Positions 1-8,653 of a stretch of DNA of 53,190 nucleotides are shown here, in pieces; the stretch's first letter is position 1; each line of letters opens with the position of its first letter. The stretch is from an uncultured Pelagibacteraceae bacterium. GTDB taxonomy: Bacteria > Pseudomonadota > Alphaproteobacteria > Pelagibacterales > Pelagibacteraceae. The notes under the pieces were generated by a model. That model was given only the letters and a program-made list of their open reading frames with translations, searched no databases and had not been told where the DNA came from. The stretch covers positions 1 to 53,190 of the forward strand of contig CACGED010000007.1 in assembly GCA_902571975.1 (NCBI GenBank). Direction: 5' to 3'. Both the position numbers and the translations under genes were made by a program.

Positions 1-1
1 A

Positions 2-1291
2 AATGAAACAAAGCAAATATCTAGAAATTATTTAAAAGCAGTTGTTGACTTGATTTCAGAAACAATACTATTTATTTTTATCCTTATTTTCCTGATTTTA
101 TTTGATCCATTATTGTCTTTGATTTTGATTACTGTTTGTACAATATTCTCAATAATTTATTTGTCTTACTCAAAAAAAAAAATATTAAATTTAGGTAAAG
201 AAAGAGCCGTAGTTGATGGTTCAAAAATTAAAATAGTTCAAGAAATAGTATATGGTATTGATCAATTAAAAATTACAAATAGAGACAATTTTTTTTTAAG
301 AACTTTCAATTATTTTAATATAAAAAGTAACTTAAATATTTTAAAGCAAAATTTAATTTCAGGTATCCCCAAACTATTCTTAGAGGTATTAGTAATTTTT
401 TTTATAATTACATTTATAACAATAAGTTTGATAAATAATACTCCAACTGAAGATTTGATACTGAAAATAGGAGTTTTAGTTGCAATAAGCATAAAGGTAA
501 TGCCTTCAATTTCAAAATTTTTGGTTTCAATTCAAACTTTCAGATATTCTAAAGAAAGTCTAAAAATAATATTCGAAATTATAGATTATAAGCAAATTAT
601 CAAATATAGTGATGAAAAATATGATGCTTTAAATAAAATAACTTTAAAAAATATACATTTTAAATACCCAGAAAAAGAAGACTATATTATAAAAAATCTT
701 AGTATAGAAATTACCAAGGGAAAAATTTTAGGTATATATGGCTCTAGTGGATCTGGTAAGTCTACTTTGGGTTTATTACTAACTTCTTTAATAAAACCAT
801 CATCTGGGCAAATATTAATTAACGAAAAAAAACTAGATTTTTTGAGTTCTAGTTGGCTTTCTCGTATAGGATATGTCTCACAAAGCACGTTTGTTATGAC
901 TGACAATTTATCTAAAAATATTGCTTTTGGAGTAAACGACAACTTAATTAATCATGAAAAAATAGAAAATATTTTAGAATTTTTAAATTTAAAAAATCTA
1001 AAAAAAGAACTTGATATAAATGGAGGTATAATACAAGAATTTGGTAAAGATATCTCTAGCGGTCAAAAACAAAGAATTGGTATTGCTAGAGCTTTATATT
1101 TTAATCCTGAGGTTATAATTCTCGATGAGGCAACGAGCTCTTTAGATCCTGAAAATGAAAAGGTAATTTTAGAAAAAATTAGAGACATAAAAAGTAGCAA
1201 AATAATTTTAATTATTTCACACAATCAAAAAGTATTAAACTATTGTGATGAAATTTATAATTTTGAAAAAAATATTTTTGATAAAAAATGA
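2..1291 (+). CDS. ABC exporter (fused membrane and ATPase domains), 5' end cut by window
   Basis: The frame is open to the left edge (from base 2), so the true start lies outside the window. The first ~170 residues carry hydrophobic segments, i.e. the end of an ABC exporter membrane domain. The rest is a full nucleotide-binding domain: Walker A GSSGSGKST (bases ~740-770), signature SSGQKQR (~1055-1075), Walker B VIILDEA (~1110-1135) and switch His in ISHNQ (~1215). This is the half-transporter layout of MsbA/PglK-type lipid or lipid-oligosaccharide flippases. Lying next to rml genes it probably exports a glycan intermediate or a surface product, but the substrate cannot be read from the sequence. 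An internal TTG at base 50 is the first codon that could pass for a start, but it falls inside the conserved domain and is unlikely to be real. Confidence 0.9.
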   Translation, partial: NETKQISRNYLKAVVDLISETILFIFILIFLILFDPLLSLILITVCTIFSIIYLSYSKKKILNLGKERAVVDGSKIKIVQEIVYGIDQLKITNRDNFFLRTFNYFNIKSNLNILKQNLISGIPKLFLEVLVIFFIITFITISLINNTPTEDLILKIGVLVAISIKVMPSISKFLVSIQTFRYSKESLKIIFEIIDYKQIIKYSDEKYDALNKITLKNIHFKYPEKEDYIIKNLSIEITKGKILGIYGSSGSGKSTLGLLLTSLIKPSSGQILINEKKLDFLSSSWLSRIGYVSQSTFVMTDNLSKNIAFGVNDNLINHEKIENILEFLNLKNLKKELDINGGIIQEFGKDISSGQKQRIGIARALYFNPEVIILDEATSSLDPENEKVILEKIRDIKSSKIILIISHNQKVLNYCDEIYNFEKNIFDKK

Positions 1292-1346
1292 TTTATTTCT
1301 TAAAAAATTTTAAATTTTTTAAATTTAAAAATTTATTTAAAAAGTT

Positions 1347-2375
1347 ATGATGCAAAAACACTTAGTTACAGGAACCGCGGGATTCATTGCTTCACATTAT
1401 GTCGAAGAATTATTAAAATTAAAAAATATTAAAATTTATTGTTTGGACAAAAAAAAAAATAATTATCTCGAAAGCCTTAAAAATACAAAATTAAGCTTTA
1501 TCAAGTGTGATATAACAAATTTAAAAAAATTGAAAAATATAATTACAAAGATTAAACCTAATTATATTGTAAATTTTGCCGCCGAAACCCATGTAGATAA
1601 ATCTATTGAGGATTCAAAGAATTTCATAGGAACTAATATTAAAGGTGTATTTAATTTTTTAGAAATTCTTAAAAAAAATAAGAATATTAGGTTTTTACAA
1701 GTTTCGACTGATGAAGTGTATGGTAGTTTAAAGCTAAATGATAAAAAAAAATTTAAAATTGGCTCCAATTATTCTCCCAACAATCCATATTCTGCATCAA
1801 AAGCTTCAGGTGATTTGTTGGTTAAGTCATACTTCAAAACATTCAATTTAGATTTATTACTTTGCAATTCCAGTAACAATTTTGGAGAGCGACAGCACCC
1901 TGAAAAATTAATACCCTTAGTAATTAATCAAGCATTGTCAAAAAAAAGAATCCCCATATACGGTACCGGTAAAAATGTTCGAGATTGGATATATGTCAAA
2001 AATAACTGTAAAATAATTAAAAAAATTTTATTTAAAGGAAAACCTGGATCTCAATTCTTAATCGGAGCTAATAATGAAATTTCAAACATAACATTAGTAA
2101 AAAAAATACTAAAAGTATTATCAAAAAAATTAAGCATTAAATATAAAAATCTCGAAAAATTAATAGATTATATTGAAGATAGAAAAGGACATGATTTAAG
2201 ATACTCAATTGATAATAGCTCAATAAAAAAGTTTTTAAAAAAAGAAACATTTAATTTTAAAAATGAGATAACCAGGACTATAGATTTTAATATTAGTAAT
2301 TATAAAGAAATAAAAAAAAAAATAACAAATGAAAAATGGTTTAATATTAAATACAAAAATCTTGATACTAGGTAG
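1347..2375 (+). CDS. rmlB: dTDP-glucose 4,6-dehydratase
   Basis: Cytoplasmic extended SDR enzyme that converts dTDP-D-glucose to dTDP-4-keto-6-deoxy-D-glucose, the second step of dTDP-L-rhamnose synthesis. The N-terminal NAD-binding glycine motif TGTAGFIAS is at residues 8-16. The RmlB-specific catalytic motif STDEVYG is at ~120-126, the Y148xxxK152 pair lies in NPYSASKASG, and SSNNFGERQHPEKLIP and VRDWIYV are typical of the family. Length of 342 aa is normal. Two ATGs occur in tandem at 1347 and 1350. It heads an rmlB-D-A-C cluster and overlaps rmlD by 47 bp. Identification is firm. Confidence 0.95.
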   Translation: MMQKHLVTGTAGFIASHYVEELLKLKNIKIYCLDKKKNNYLESLKNTKLSFIKCDITNLKKLKNIITKIKPNYIVNFAAETHVDKSIEDSKNFIGTNIKGVFNFLEILKKNKNIRFLQVSTDEVYGSLKLNDKKKFKIGSNYSPNNPYSASKASGDLLVKSYFKTFNLDLLLCNSSNNFGERQHPEKLIPLVINQALSKKRIPIYGTGKNVRDWIYVKNNCKIIKKILFKGKPGSQFLIGANNEISNITLVKKILKVLSKKLSIKYKNLEKLIDYIEDRKGHDLRYSIDNSSIKKFLKKETFNFKNEITRTIDFNISNYKEIKKKITNEKWFNIKYKNLDTR

Positions 2376-3204
2376 TACAGGTCAGATAGGTAAATCAATT
2401 AAAAAAAAAATCAATGGGAACGTAATTTGTCCAAGTAAAAAAAAATTAAATCTAAGAAATATAAACCAACTTAAAAGATATTTAGATAAATACAAATTTT
2501 CACTAATAATAAATTGTGCAGCCCTTACAAATGTAAATGAATGTGAAAAACAGAAAAAAAAAGCATTTCTTTTAAATACCGAGGTACCTGATATACTTTC
2601 AAAATATTGTAAAAAAAATCGATCTCATTTAATACATTTTTCAACAAATTATGTTTTTGATGGGAAAAAAAAATTTAAAAGTTACAGTGAAATAAACAAA
2701 CCAAGTCCAATAAATTATTATGGAAAGACAAAGTATTTTGGTGAAAAGAAAATAATAAAATCAGATTGTAATTATATAATCCTAAGAGTTGCAGGAGTTT
2801 ACTCAAAAAATTCAAAAAATAATTTTTTTTATAAATTACTTAATAATAGAAATAAAAAAATTTATATAGTAGATGATGAATTTATATCACCATGCTCTGC
2901 AAATTTTGTGTCTGACGTTACTTTAAAATTAATTAAAAATATAACTTTAGTAAAAAAAAAAATATTACACTTGACTCCAAATGGTAGTGGAACTTGGTTT
3001 TATTATGCGAAATATTTAACAAAATTATTAAATCGTAAAAAAATTATTTATCCTATAAAGTCTGATAATTTTAATAAAAATAATGCAAAAAGACCTAAAA
3101 ATTCGATAATAAATTCAAATAAAATACAAAAAATTTTAAAAGTAAAATTTTATAATGTAAAGAGATATATTTACGATGAATATAAACCAAATGTAATTGA
3201 ATGA
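2329..3204 (+). CDS. rmlD: dTDP-4-dehydrorhamnose reductase
   Basis: Last enzyme of dTDP-L-rhamnose synthesis, reducing dTDP-4-keto-L-rhamnose with NAD(P)H. The glycine motif GSTGQIG is at residues 15-21. STNYVFDG (family consensus STDYVFDG) and the catalytic YYGKTKYFGE follow. Size of 291 aa is normal. The ATG at 2329 lies inside rmlB and gives nine extra residues before the usual start of the Rossmann fold. No other ATG fits, so the start is probable but not certain. The stop overlaps the rmlA start by 4 bp (ATGA), which suggests translational coupling. Confidence 0.93.
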   Translation: MKNGLILNTKILILGSTGQIGKSIKKKINGNVICPSKKKLNLRNINQLKRYLDKYKFSLIINCAALTNVNECEKQKKKAFLLNTEVPDILSKYCKKNRSHLIHFSTNYVFDGKKKFKSYSEINKPSPINYYGKTKYFGEKKIIKSDCNYIILRVAGVYSKNSKNNFFYKLLNNRNKKIYIVDDEFISPCSANFVSDVTLKLIKNITLVKKKILHLTPNGSGTWFYYAKYLTKLLNRKKIIYPIKSDNFNKNNAKRPKNSIINSNKIQKILKVKFYNVKRYIYDEYKPNVIE

Positions 3205-4067
3205 AAAGAAAAGGAATTATATTAGCAGGTGGTAACGGTACAAGAATGTTTCCTGTTTCTCAGGTTATAAGTAAACAACTTTTACTTATTTATGATAAAC
3301 CAATGATTTATTATCCACTGTCGGTGTTAATGCATGCTAATATAAAAGATATACTAATTATATCATCAGCTAAAGATTTAGTTTTAATCAAAAAAATACT
3401 TAAAAATGGTTCTGACTTTGGTGTTAGGTTGTTTTATAAATCCCAAAATAAACCAGAGGGGATTGCGCAGGGACTTGTTTTAGCAGAAAGATTTTTAAAT
3501 AAAAGTAAATCAGCTCTAATTTGTGGTGATAATTTATTTACGGGAGAAAAGCTTCCTCTAAAATTAAAAAAAGCGAACAATTCGAAAAAAAGTATTTTTT
3601 TTTTAAAAAAAGTTAACAATCCAAATGAATATGGAGTTTTTTTTAAAAATAAAAATAAAAAATTAATTATTGAGAAACCAAAGAAAAAAATCTCTAATTT
3701 AGCTGTTACAGGCCTTTATTTTTTTGATGAAAATGCAACAAAAATTGCAAAAACACTAACAAAATCTGAAAGAGGTGAGTATGAAATAACCGATCTAAAT
3801 AACTACTACATAAAAAAAAATCGTTACAAACAAATAATATTAAATTCAAAAGAAAAATGGTTTGATATGGGAACTTCTGACCGAATTCAAAAGGCATCTA
3901 ATTTCATATTTAAATATAAAAACAAAATGATTTCATATTATCCAGAGGAGATAGCATTAAATAAAAAATGGATATCAAAAAGTAAAATAATAAATAAAAT
4001 CAAAAGACATCACAATAGCTCAAATTATATTAAGTATTTAAAAAAATTGATCGTTTATGATAAATAA
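3201..4067 (+). CDS. rmlA: Glucose-1-phosphate thymidylyltransferase
   Basis: First enzyme of dTDP-L-rhamnose synthesis: dTTP + glucose-1-phosphate gives dTDP-glucose. The nucleotide-binding loop LAGGNGTRMFPVS is at residues 8-20, followed by SKQLLLIYDKPMIYYPLSVL, which is diagnostic of RmlA. CGDNLFTG replaces the usual LGDNIFYG. The C-terminal half contains EKPKKKISNLAVTGLYFFD and KWFDMGT, again RmlA-like. Length of 288 aa is as expected. The ATG overlaps the rmlD stop and its own end overlaps the next gene by 11 bp. Confidence 0.95.
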   Translation: MKRKGIILAGGNGTRMFPVSQVISKQLLLIYDKPMIYYPLSVLMHANIKDILIISSAKDLVLIKKILKNGSDFGVRLFYKSQNKPEGIAQGLVLAERFLNKSKSALICGDNLFTGEKLPLKLKKANNSKKSIFFLKKVNNPNEYGVFFKNKNKKLIIEKPKKKISNLAVTGLYFFDENATKIAKTLTKSERGEYEITDLNNYYIKKNRYKQIILNSKEKWFDMGTSDRIQKASNFIFKYKNKMISYYPEEIALNKKWISKSKIINKIKRHHNSSNYIKYLKKLIVYDK

Positions 4068-4587
4068 TTTTGTTAAATTTACTCAGATAAAAATTTTTAA
4101 ATCAAAAAAATTTTATGATAATAGAGGCTGTTTTGAAATAGATATAAATTTTTTAGAACTGAAAAAAAAATTTAAAGTAAATAATAAATTTATACAAATC
4201 AATCGGGTAGTATCAAAAAAAAATGTTTTAAGAGGCATTCATTACCAAATAAGCCCATACCAGCAATCAAAAATTATATATGTGTCAAAGGGAAAAATTT
4301 TAGATGTAGTAGTTGATTTAAGGAAGAATAGTAAAACTTATGGAAAATATTATTCTACAATTCTCTCAAAAAAAAACTCTAAAAAAATTTATATTCCAAA
4401 TGGTTTTGGTCATGCATATAAATGTTTAAGTAAAAATTGTGAAGTTATATATTTAACATCTGGCAAATATTCAAAAAAACATTCAAGATTTATAAAATGG
4501 AATGATAAAAATTTGGCTATAAAATGGGGACAAAATAAAAAAGTTATCTTATCGAAAAATGATAAAGATGCAAAAAATTTTAAATGA
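4057..4587 (+). CDS. rmlC: dTDP-4-dehydrorhamnose 3,5-epimerase
   Basis: Cupin-fold epimerase, third step of dTDP-L-rhamnose synthesis. The motif VLRGIHYQ (catalytic His62) and the C-terminal YIPNGFGHAYKCLS are the two conserved blocks of RmlC. DVVVDLRKNSKTYGKY, between them, is also characteristic. Length of 176 aa is normal. The gene overlaps both neighbours by a few bases, so rmlB-D-A-C-galE should be one transcript. Confidence 0.94.
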   Translation: MINNFVKFTQIKIFKSKKFYDNRGCFEIDINFLELKKKFKVNNKFIQINRVVSKKNVLRGIHYQISPYQQSKIIYVSKGKILDVVVDLRKNSKTYGKYYSTILSKKNSKKIYIPNGFGHAYKCLSKNCEVIYLTSGKYSKKHSRFIKWNDKNLAIKWGQNKKVILSKNDKDAKNFK

Positions 4588-5600
4588 AAAATATTCTAAT
4601 AACGGGTGGTCTTGGATTTATAGGTTCTAATATCGCAGAAATACTTTTAAAAAAAAAAAATAATGTATTCATAATTGATAACTTATCGAATTCAAAAATT
4701 TCTATTTTTCGAAAACTTAAATTTAAATATAAGAATATTTATTTTAAGAAAATTGATTTAGTGGAAAGAAAAAAGCTATTTAAATATATTTCAAATAAAA
4801 AATTTCATGGAGTTATTCATTTAGCAGGACTTAAATCAGTTGAAGATTCTTGTAAATTTCCAACAAAATATCACAAAAATAATGTTGGAGGATCTTTAAA
4901 TTTAATTGAAAGTCTTAATTCTTCAAACGAGAGTGTAGATTTCATATTTAGCTCGTCAAGCACAGTTTATTCAGAAAGAAATAAATTTCCAGTAAAGGAA
5001 AGTGGAATTTTAGGTTTTAAGAATCCATATGCAAAATCGAAAATTGATGTTGAAAAATTACTTAAAAAAAACAAAAGAAAAAATGATAAGTTTAACTTTG
5101 TTTCACTAAGATATTTTAACCCTGTTGGTAGCAATAAAAACTATGAGTTTGGTGATTTTGGTTCCAAAAAACAAAAAAATTTATTTCCAGAAATTACAAA
5201 ATCTTATTTTCAAAATAAAGTATTAAAAATATTTGGGAAAAATTATACTACTCTTGATGGAACTTGTATAAGAGATTATATTCATGTCCAAGATCTTGCT
5301 AAAGCACATGTTTTGGCCTTAAAAAAAATTAAAAATCTGAATAAAGAAAATATAAAATTTATCAATATTGGCTCTAGCAAAGGGTTTTCAGTTCTCCAAA
5401 TAATAAAAAGTTTTGAAAGTGTAAATAAAATCAGAATTAAATATAAATTCGAAAAAAGAAGAAAAGGAGATTTACCAAAAAGTGTATCTTCAATAAAAGT
5501 TGCGCAGAGATATTTAATGTGGAAACCTAAATTAAAATTAAAAGATATGTGTAGAGATCATTTCAAATTTTATCTAAATAGAATTAATGAATACAAGTAA
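4584..5600 (+). CDS. galE: UDP-glucose 4-epimerase
   Basis: Interconverts UDP-glucose and UDP-galactose (or the N-acetyl forms). NAD-binding ITGGLGFIGSN is at residues 6-16, the Ser-rich FSSSSTVYS at ~122-130, and catalytic Tyr149/Lys153 in NPYAKSK. LRYFNPVGS and GTCIRDYIHVQDLA are GalE hallmarks. Length of 338 aa matches. The start overlaps rmlC by 4 bp. The following 73 bp before the next gene hold only a 27-codon ORF of no evident meaning. Confidence 0.92.
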   Translation: MKNILITGGLGFIGSNIAEILLKKKNNVFIIDNLSNSKISIFRKLKFKYKNIYFKKIDLVERKKLFKYISNKKFHGVIHLAGLKSVEDSCKFPTKYHKNNVGGSLNLIESLNSSNESVDFIFSSSSTVYSERNKFPVKESGILGFKNPYAKSKIDVEKLLKKNKRKNDKFNFVSLRYFNPVGSNKNYEFGDFGSKKQKNLFPEITKSYFQNKVLKIFGKNYTTLDGTCIRDYIHVQDLAKAHVLALKKIKNLNKENIKFINIGSSKGFSVLQIIKSFESVNKIRIKYKFEKRRKGDLPKSVSSIKVAQRYLMWKPKLKLKDMCRDHFKFYLNRINEYK

Positions 5601-5673
5601 TATTAAAATAATTCAAAAGACCATAAGTTATTGTAAGTATAATTCTCCAATGAGGTTTATAATTATTTAAAGT

Positions 5674-6633
5674 ATGAATAAAGCTAAACTTACTGTTGGA
5701 ATAGTTTCATGTAATAGAAAATATTATTTAAAATCTCTTATAGAATCATTAAAGCAAACAGTTGATCAAGATATAGAATTAATAGTTATTGATAATGCTT
5801 CCACAGAAATTGGTTTAAGAGACTATTTAATTAAAGAAAAGTTTATCTCAAGATTGATAATGAATAAAGTTAGAAAACCAAAGACTGAGCATATGACTGC
5901 ACTTAATCAAATAGTTAAAGAAGCTAAAACTGAATATCTTTTAATTTTATCTGATGATATTCAATTCATAAGAAAAAATTGGATAACTGATAGTTTATTC
6001 ATCCTCGAAAAATATGATGAAATTAATAGTGTTTCTTTATCAGCTCTCAGAAAAAGTACTTTACAAAAAATTTTTGGATTTAACAAATCACATATTTTAA
6101 ATATTTTAAGAGATATATTTTTTAGAAAAAAAATAAGATTTCAAAAAAAATATAAATCAATAAATGAAAATTTCATTTCTTTTGGTTATATGAGAGAACC
6201 TATAGATGGAGTTGGTATGCTAACAATTTGTAAGACTAGTTTATGGAAAAATTTATATCCATGGCATGCAAATGACGGAATTGAGACAGAATTTAAAGAT
6301 TCTAGTGGAGGAGGCGAATATTATATGATTAAAAAAGCTAGAAAAAATAAAATTAGAGGCCATATGATAACTAGTAACTTACCTGTTATTGCAACAATTG
6401 TAACAGATAAAAAAGGCTTTAATGCTAAAATAAGAGAAAACTTTAGATTTGGAAAATATTTTCCACCAACAGAAAAATACTATTATAAAATATCTGAAAA
6501 TAAGAAAAATGAAAACTTTATTCCCTTTTCCTTCGAAGAATATGTAATTCCTGAAGGTATAATTTTACCATTAGACAAAAATGGAAATCTTATTAAAGGT
6601 TCAATTAACCTAGATATAAAAGAAAAAATTTGA
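5674..6633 (+). CDS. Glycosyltransferase family 2
   Basis: GT-A fold glycosyltransferase. The N-terminus LTVGIVSCNRKYYLKSLI followed by IELIVIDNAS is the nucleotide-sugar-binding start of family 2. LLILSDDIQF supplies the DxD-like metal site at ~93-102. DGIETEFKDSSGGGEYYMIKK in the C-terminal half resembles acceptor-side acidic motifs. The acceptor and donor are unknown. It overlaps wecB by 4 bp (TTGA). Confidence 0.82.
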   Translation: MNKAKLTVGIVSCNRKYYLKSLIESLKQTVDQDIELIVIDNASTEIGLRDYLIKEKFISRLIMNKVRKPKTEHMTALNQIVKEAKTEYLLILSDDIQFIRKNWITDSLFILEKYDEINSVSLSALRKSTLQKIFGFNKSHILNILRDIFFRKKIRFQKKYKSINENFISFGYMREPIDGVGMLTICKTSLWKNLYPWHANDGIETEFKDSSGGGEYYMIKKARKNKIRGHMITSNLPVIATIVTDKKGFNAKIRENFRFGKYFPPTEKYYYKISENKKNENFIPFSFEEYVIPEGIILPLDKNGNLIKGSINLDIKEKI

Positions 6634-7706
6634 ATAAAAAGATTTACATATTTTGTGGGGCTAGACCAAATTTTATAAAAATTTCTAGTTTATACAATGT
6701 TTTAAAAAAATACCTTAAAATTGAAATTATTCACCTGGGTCAACATCAAGATTTTATAATGAGTGATATATTTTTTAAAAATCTTAATATACCAAAACCT
6801 TATATTAAGTTTTCTTTAAAGAAAAAAACAAGTTTGACCAGAACTTCAGAGATGATCGAAAAACTCGATAATTTTCTTAAAAAAGAAAAAAAAAAAATAA
6901 GTCTTGGAATTGTTGTAGGAGATGTTGATGCAACTTTTGTGGCATCTGTGTGTTTAAATAGACATAAAATAAAATTCGCTCATATCGAAGCAGGTTTAAG
7001 AAGTAAAAATAAGTATATGCCTGAAGAAGCTAATAGAATAGTGGCTGATCATTTATCCGATTTTTTATTCACTACAACTTTAAATGCTAAAAAAAATCTT
7101 ATTAATGAGGGCATTAATAAAAAAAATATTTTTTTTGTTGGAAATACTATGATTGATACTCTTTATAGCAATCTTAACAATTTTTCCAAGTCTAAAATTT
7201 TAAATAATCTTAAAATCAAAGATAACAAATTTATTCTTTTGACAATTCATAGAAAAGAAAACACAGAAGATTTACTAAAATTAGATAATTTCATAAAAAA
7301 AATATCAAAAATATTTTATGATAAAAAAATATTATTTGTTTTACATCCAAGAGTCCTAAAATCAAGATATAACCTAAAAATAATTAATAATTTAATTTAC
7401 TCAAAACCTTTGAATTATTTTGAATTTATCTCTTTAATTAAAAAATCTTTCTTAGTAATGACTGACTCAGGAGGAGTATCTGAAGAGACTTCTATGTTAG
7501 GAAAAATCTGTTTAACTTTAAGAGATCGCACTGAGAGACCTGAGACAGTAAAATATGGGACAAATATAATAGTAAATTTTAATACTAATAAAATCGCTAA
7601 AATTTATAGCCAAATGAAAAAAAACCGTGTAAAAAAAAGCAAAATTAAATTATGGGACGGTAAGTCTTCCAAAAGAATTGCTAAAATAATTATGAAAAAA
7701 ATATGA
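6630..7706 (+). CDS. wecB: UDP-N-acetylglucosamine 2-epimerase (non-hydrolysing)
   Basis: Interconverts UDP-GlcNAc and UDP-ManNAc. Family motifs run in order: FCGARPNFIKIS (8-19), HLGQHQDF, HIEAGLRS, PEEANRIVADHLSD, GNTMID, TIHRKENTE, TDSGGVSEE and LRDRTERPE. The last two hold the active-site loop. Length of 358 aa is typical. The start is TTG at 6630, overlapping the upstream stop. No UDP-ManNAc dehydrogenase (WecC) is adjacent, so ManNAc itself may be the sugar used, or the TviB-type enzyme encoded at 16937-18208 may oxidise a related sugar. Confidence 0.93.
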   Translation: MNKKIYIFCGARPNFIKISSLYNVLKKYLKIEIIHLGQHQDFIMSDIFFKNLNIPKPYIKFSLKKKTSLTRTSEMIEKLDNFLKKEKKKISLGIVVGDVDATFVASVCLNRHKIKFAHIEAGLRSKNKYMPEEANRIVADHLSDFLFTTTLNAKKNLINEGINKKNIFFVGNTMIDTLYSNLNNFSKSKILNNLKIKDNKFILLTIHRKENTEDLLKLDNFIKKISKIFYDKKILFVLHPRVLKSRYNLKIINNLIYSKPLNYFEFISLIKKSFLVMTDSGGVSEETSMLGKICLTLRDRTERPETVKYGTNIIVNFNTNKIAKIYSQMKKNRVKKSKIKLWDGKSSKRIAKIIMKKI

Positions 7707-8653
7707 AAATTTTAGTTACAGGTGTTAATGGTGTTGTTGGAAAATTGCTTTCAGAGGTCTTAAAAAAAAGAAAACACAGTGTTTTTGGATGTGATTTGTA
7801 TCATTCAAGTGGTCAAGTTGGATATTCTCAAAGGTTAAGCCATGAGGATTCTGTATATTCAAGATGCGATATTTCAAAATATAGACAAATTGAAAGAGTT
7901 ATAAAAGAACATGGTCCTTTCGATGTAATTTATAATTGTGCAGCCGAATTTGGTAGATGGAATGGAGAAGATTATTTCGAACAATTATGGGATACAAACG
8001 TCAAAGGGTTAAAAAATATTCTTCTTCTTCAAGAAATTCATAAGTTTAAATTAATACATTTTTCAACTTCTGAAGTTTACGGTGATTTTAAAGATGTTAT
8101 GGCAGAAAATATAATGGATAAATTCGAAATTAAACAAATGAATGATTATGCTCTATCAAAATGGACAAATGAAATTCAAATTAGAAATCATTCATTAATG
8201 AGCCCTGAAAATAAAAGTGTTATTGTAAGGTTATTTAACACCTATGGTCCTGGTGAATTTTATCATCCTTATCGTTCAGTCAATTCCAAATTTTGTTTTC
8301 ATGCTCTAAAAGGTCTACCTATTGAAGTTTTTAAAGGTCATTTTAGATCAAGTACATTTATATCTGACTGTGTTGATGCTCTTGCAAATATTACAGAAAA
8401 TTTTATTCCCGGAAGAGTATATAATATAGGCAGTGACCAATTTCACGATATTGAAACTCTTGCAGGCATAATTTGGGAATATACAAAATCAGATAAAAAA
8501 TTAATAAAATTTAAAGAGTCAGAAAAAATGACAACAATAACTAAAAAAGTAAATAATGAATTGTCAAAAACAGAGCTTAAATTTAAAGAAACTGTAAGTT
8601 TAGAAGAAGGAGTTAAAATCACAATTGATTGGATGAAAAAAAAAATTAAATAA
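7703..8653 (+). CDS. NAD-dependent sugar epimerase/dehydratase (extended SDR)
   Basis: The Rossmann motif ILVTGVNGVVGK is at residues 3-14. FSTSEVYGD and the catalytic NDYALSKWTNEI (YxxxK) follow, with RLFNTYGPGE typical of nucleotide-sugar SDR enzymes. Substrate is unknown. Lysine content is lower than in adjacent proteins and the gene has fewer poly-A runs, which may mean stronger conservation or more recent arrival. The start ATG overlaps the wecB stop. The stop TAA at 8651-8653 overlaps the ATG of the next gene. Confidence 0.85.
   Translation: MKILVTGVNGVVGKLLSEVLKKRKHSVFGCDLYHSSGQVGYSQRLSHEDSVYSRCDISKYRQIERVIKEHGPFDVIYNCAAEFGRWNGEDYFEQLWDTNVKGLKNILLLQEIHKFKLIHFSTSEVYGDFKDVMAENIMDKFEIKQMNDYALSKWTNEIQIRNHSLMSPENKSVIVRLFNTYGPGEFYHPYRSVNSKFCFHALKGLPIEVFKGHFRSSTFISDCVDALANITENFIPGRVYNIGSDQFHDIETLAGIIWEYTKSDKKLIKFKESEKMTTITKKVNNELSKTELKFKETVSLEEGVKITIDWMKKKIK

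Noticed and set aside
1300..1340. A/T-only inverted repeat between the ABC exporter and rmlB
   Set aside because: Near-palindrome made only of A and T blocks. No G:C stem, so not a convincing terminator or operator.
5587..5670. 27-codon ORF between galE and the GT2
   Set aside because: Very short, no ribosome-binding site or recognisable motif, and in frame with a stop just before the GT2 ATG. Likely chance.
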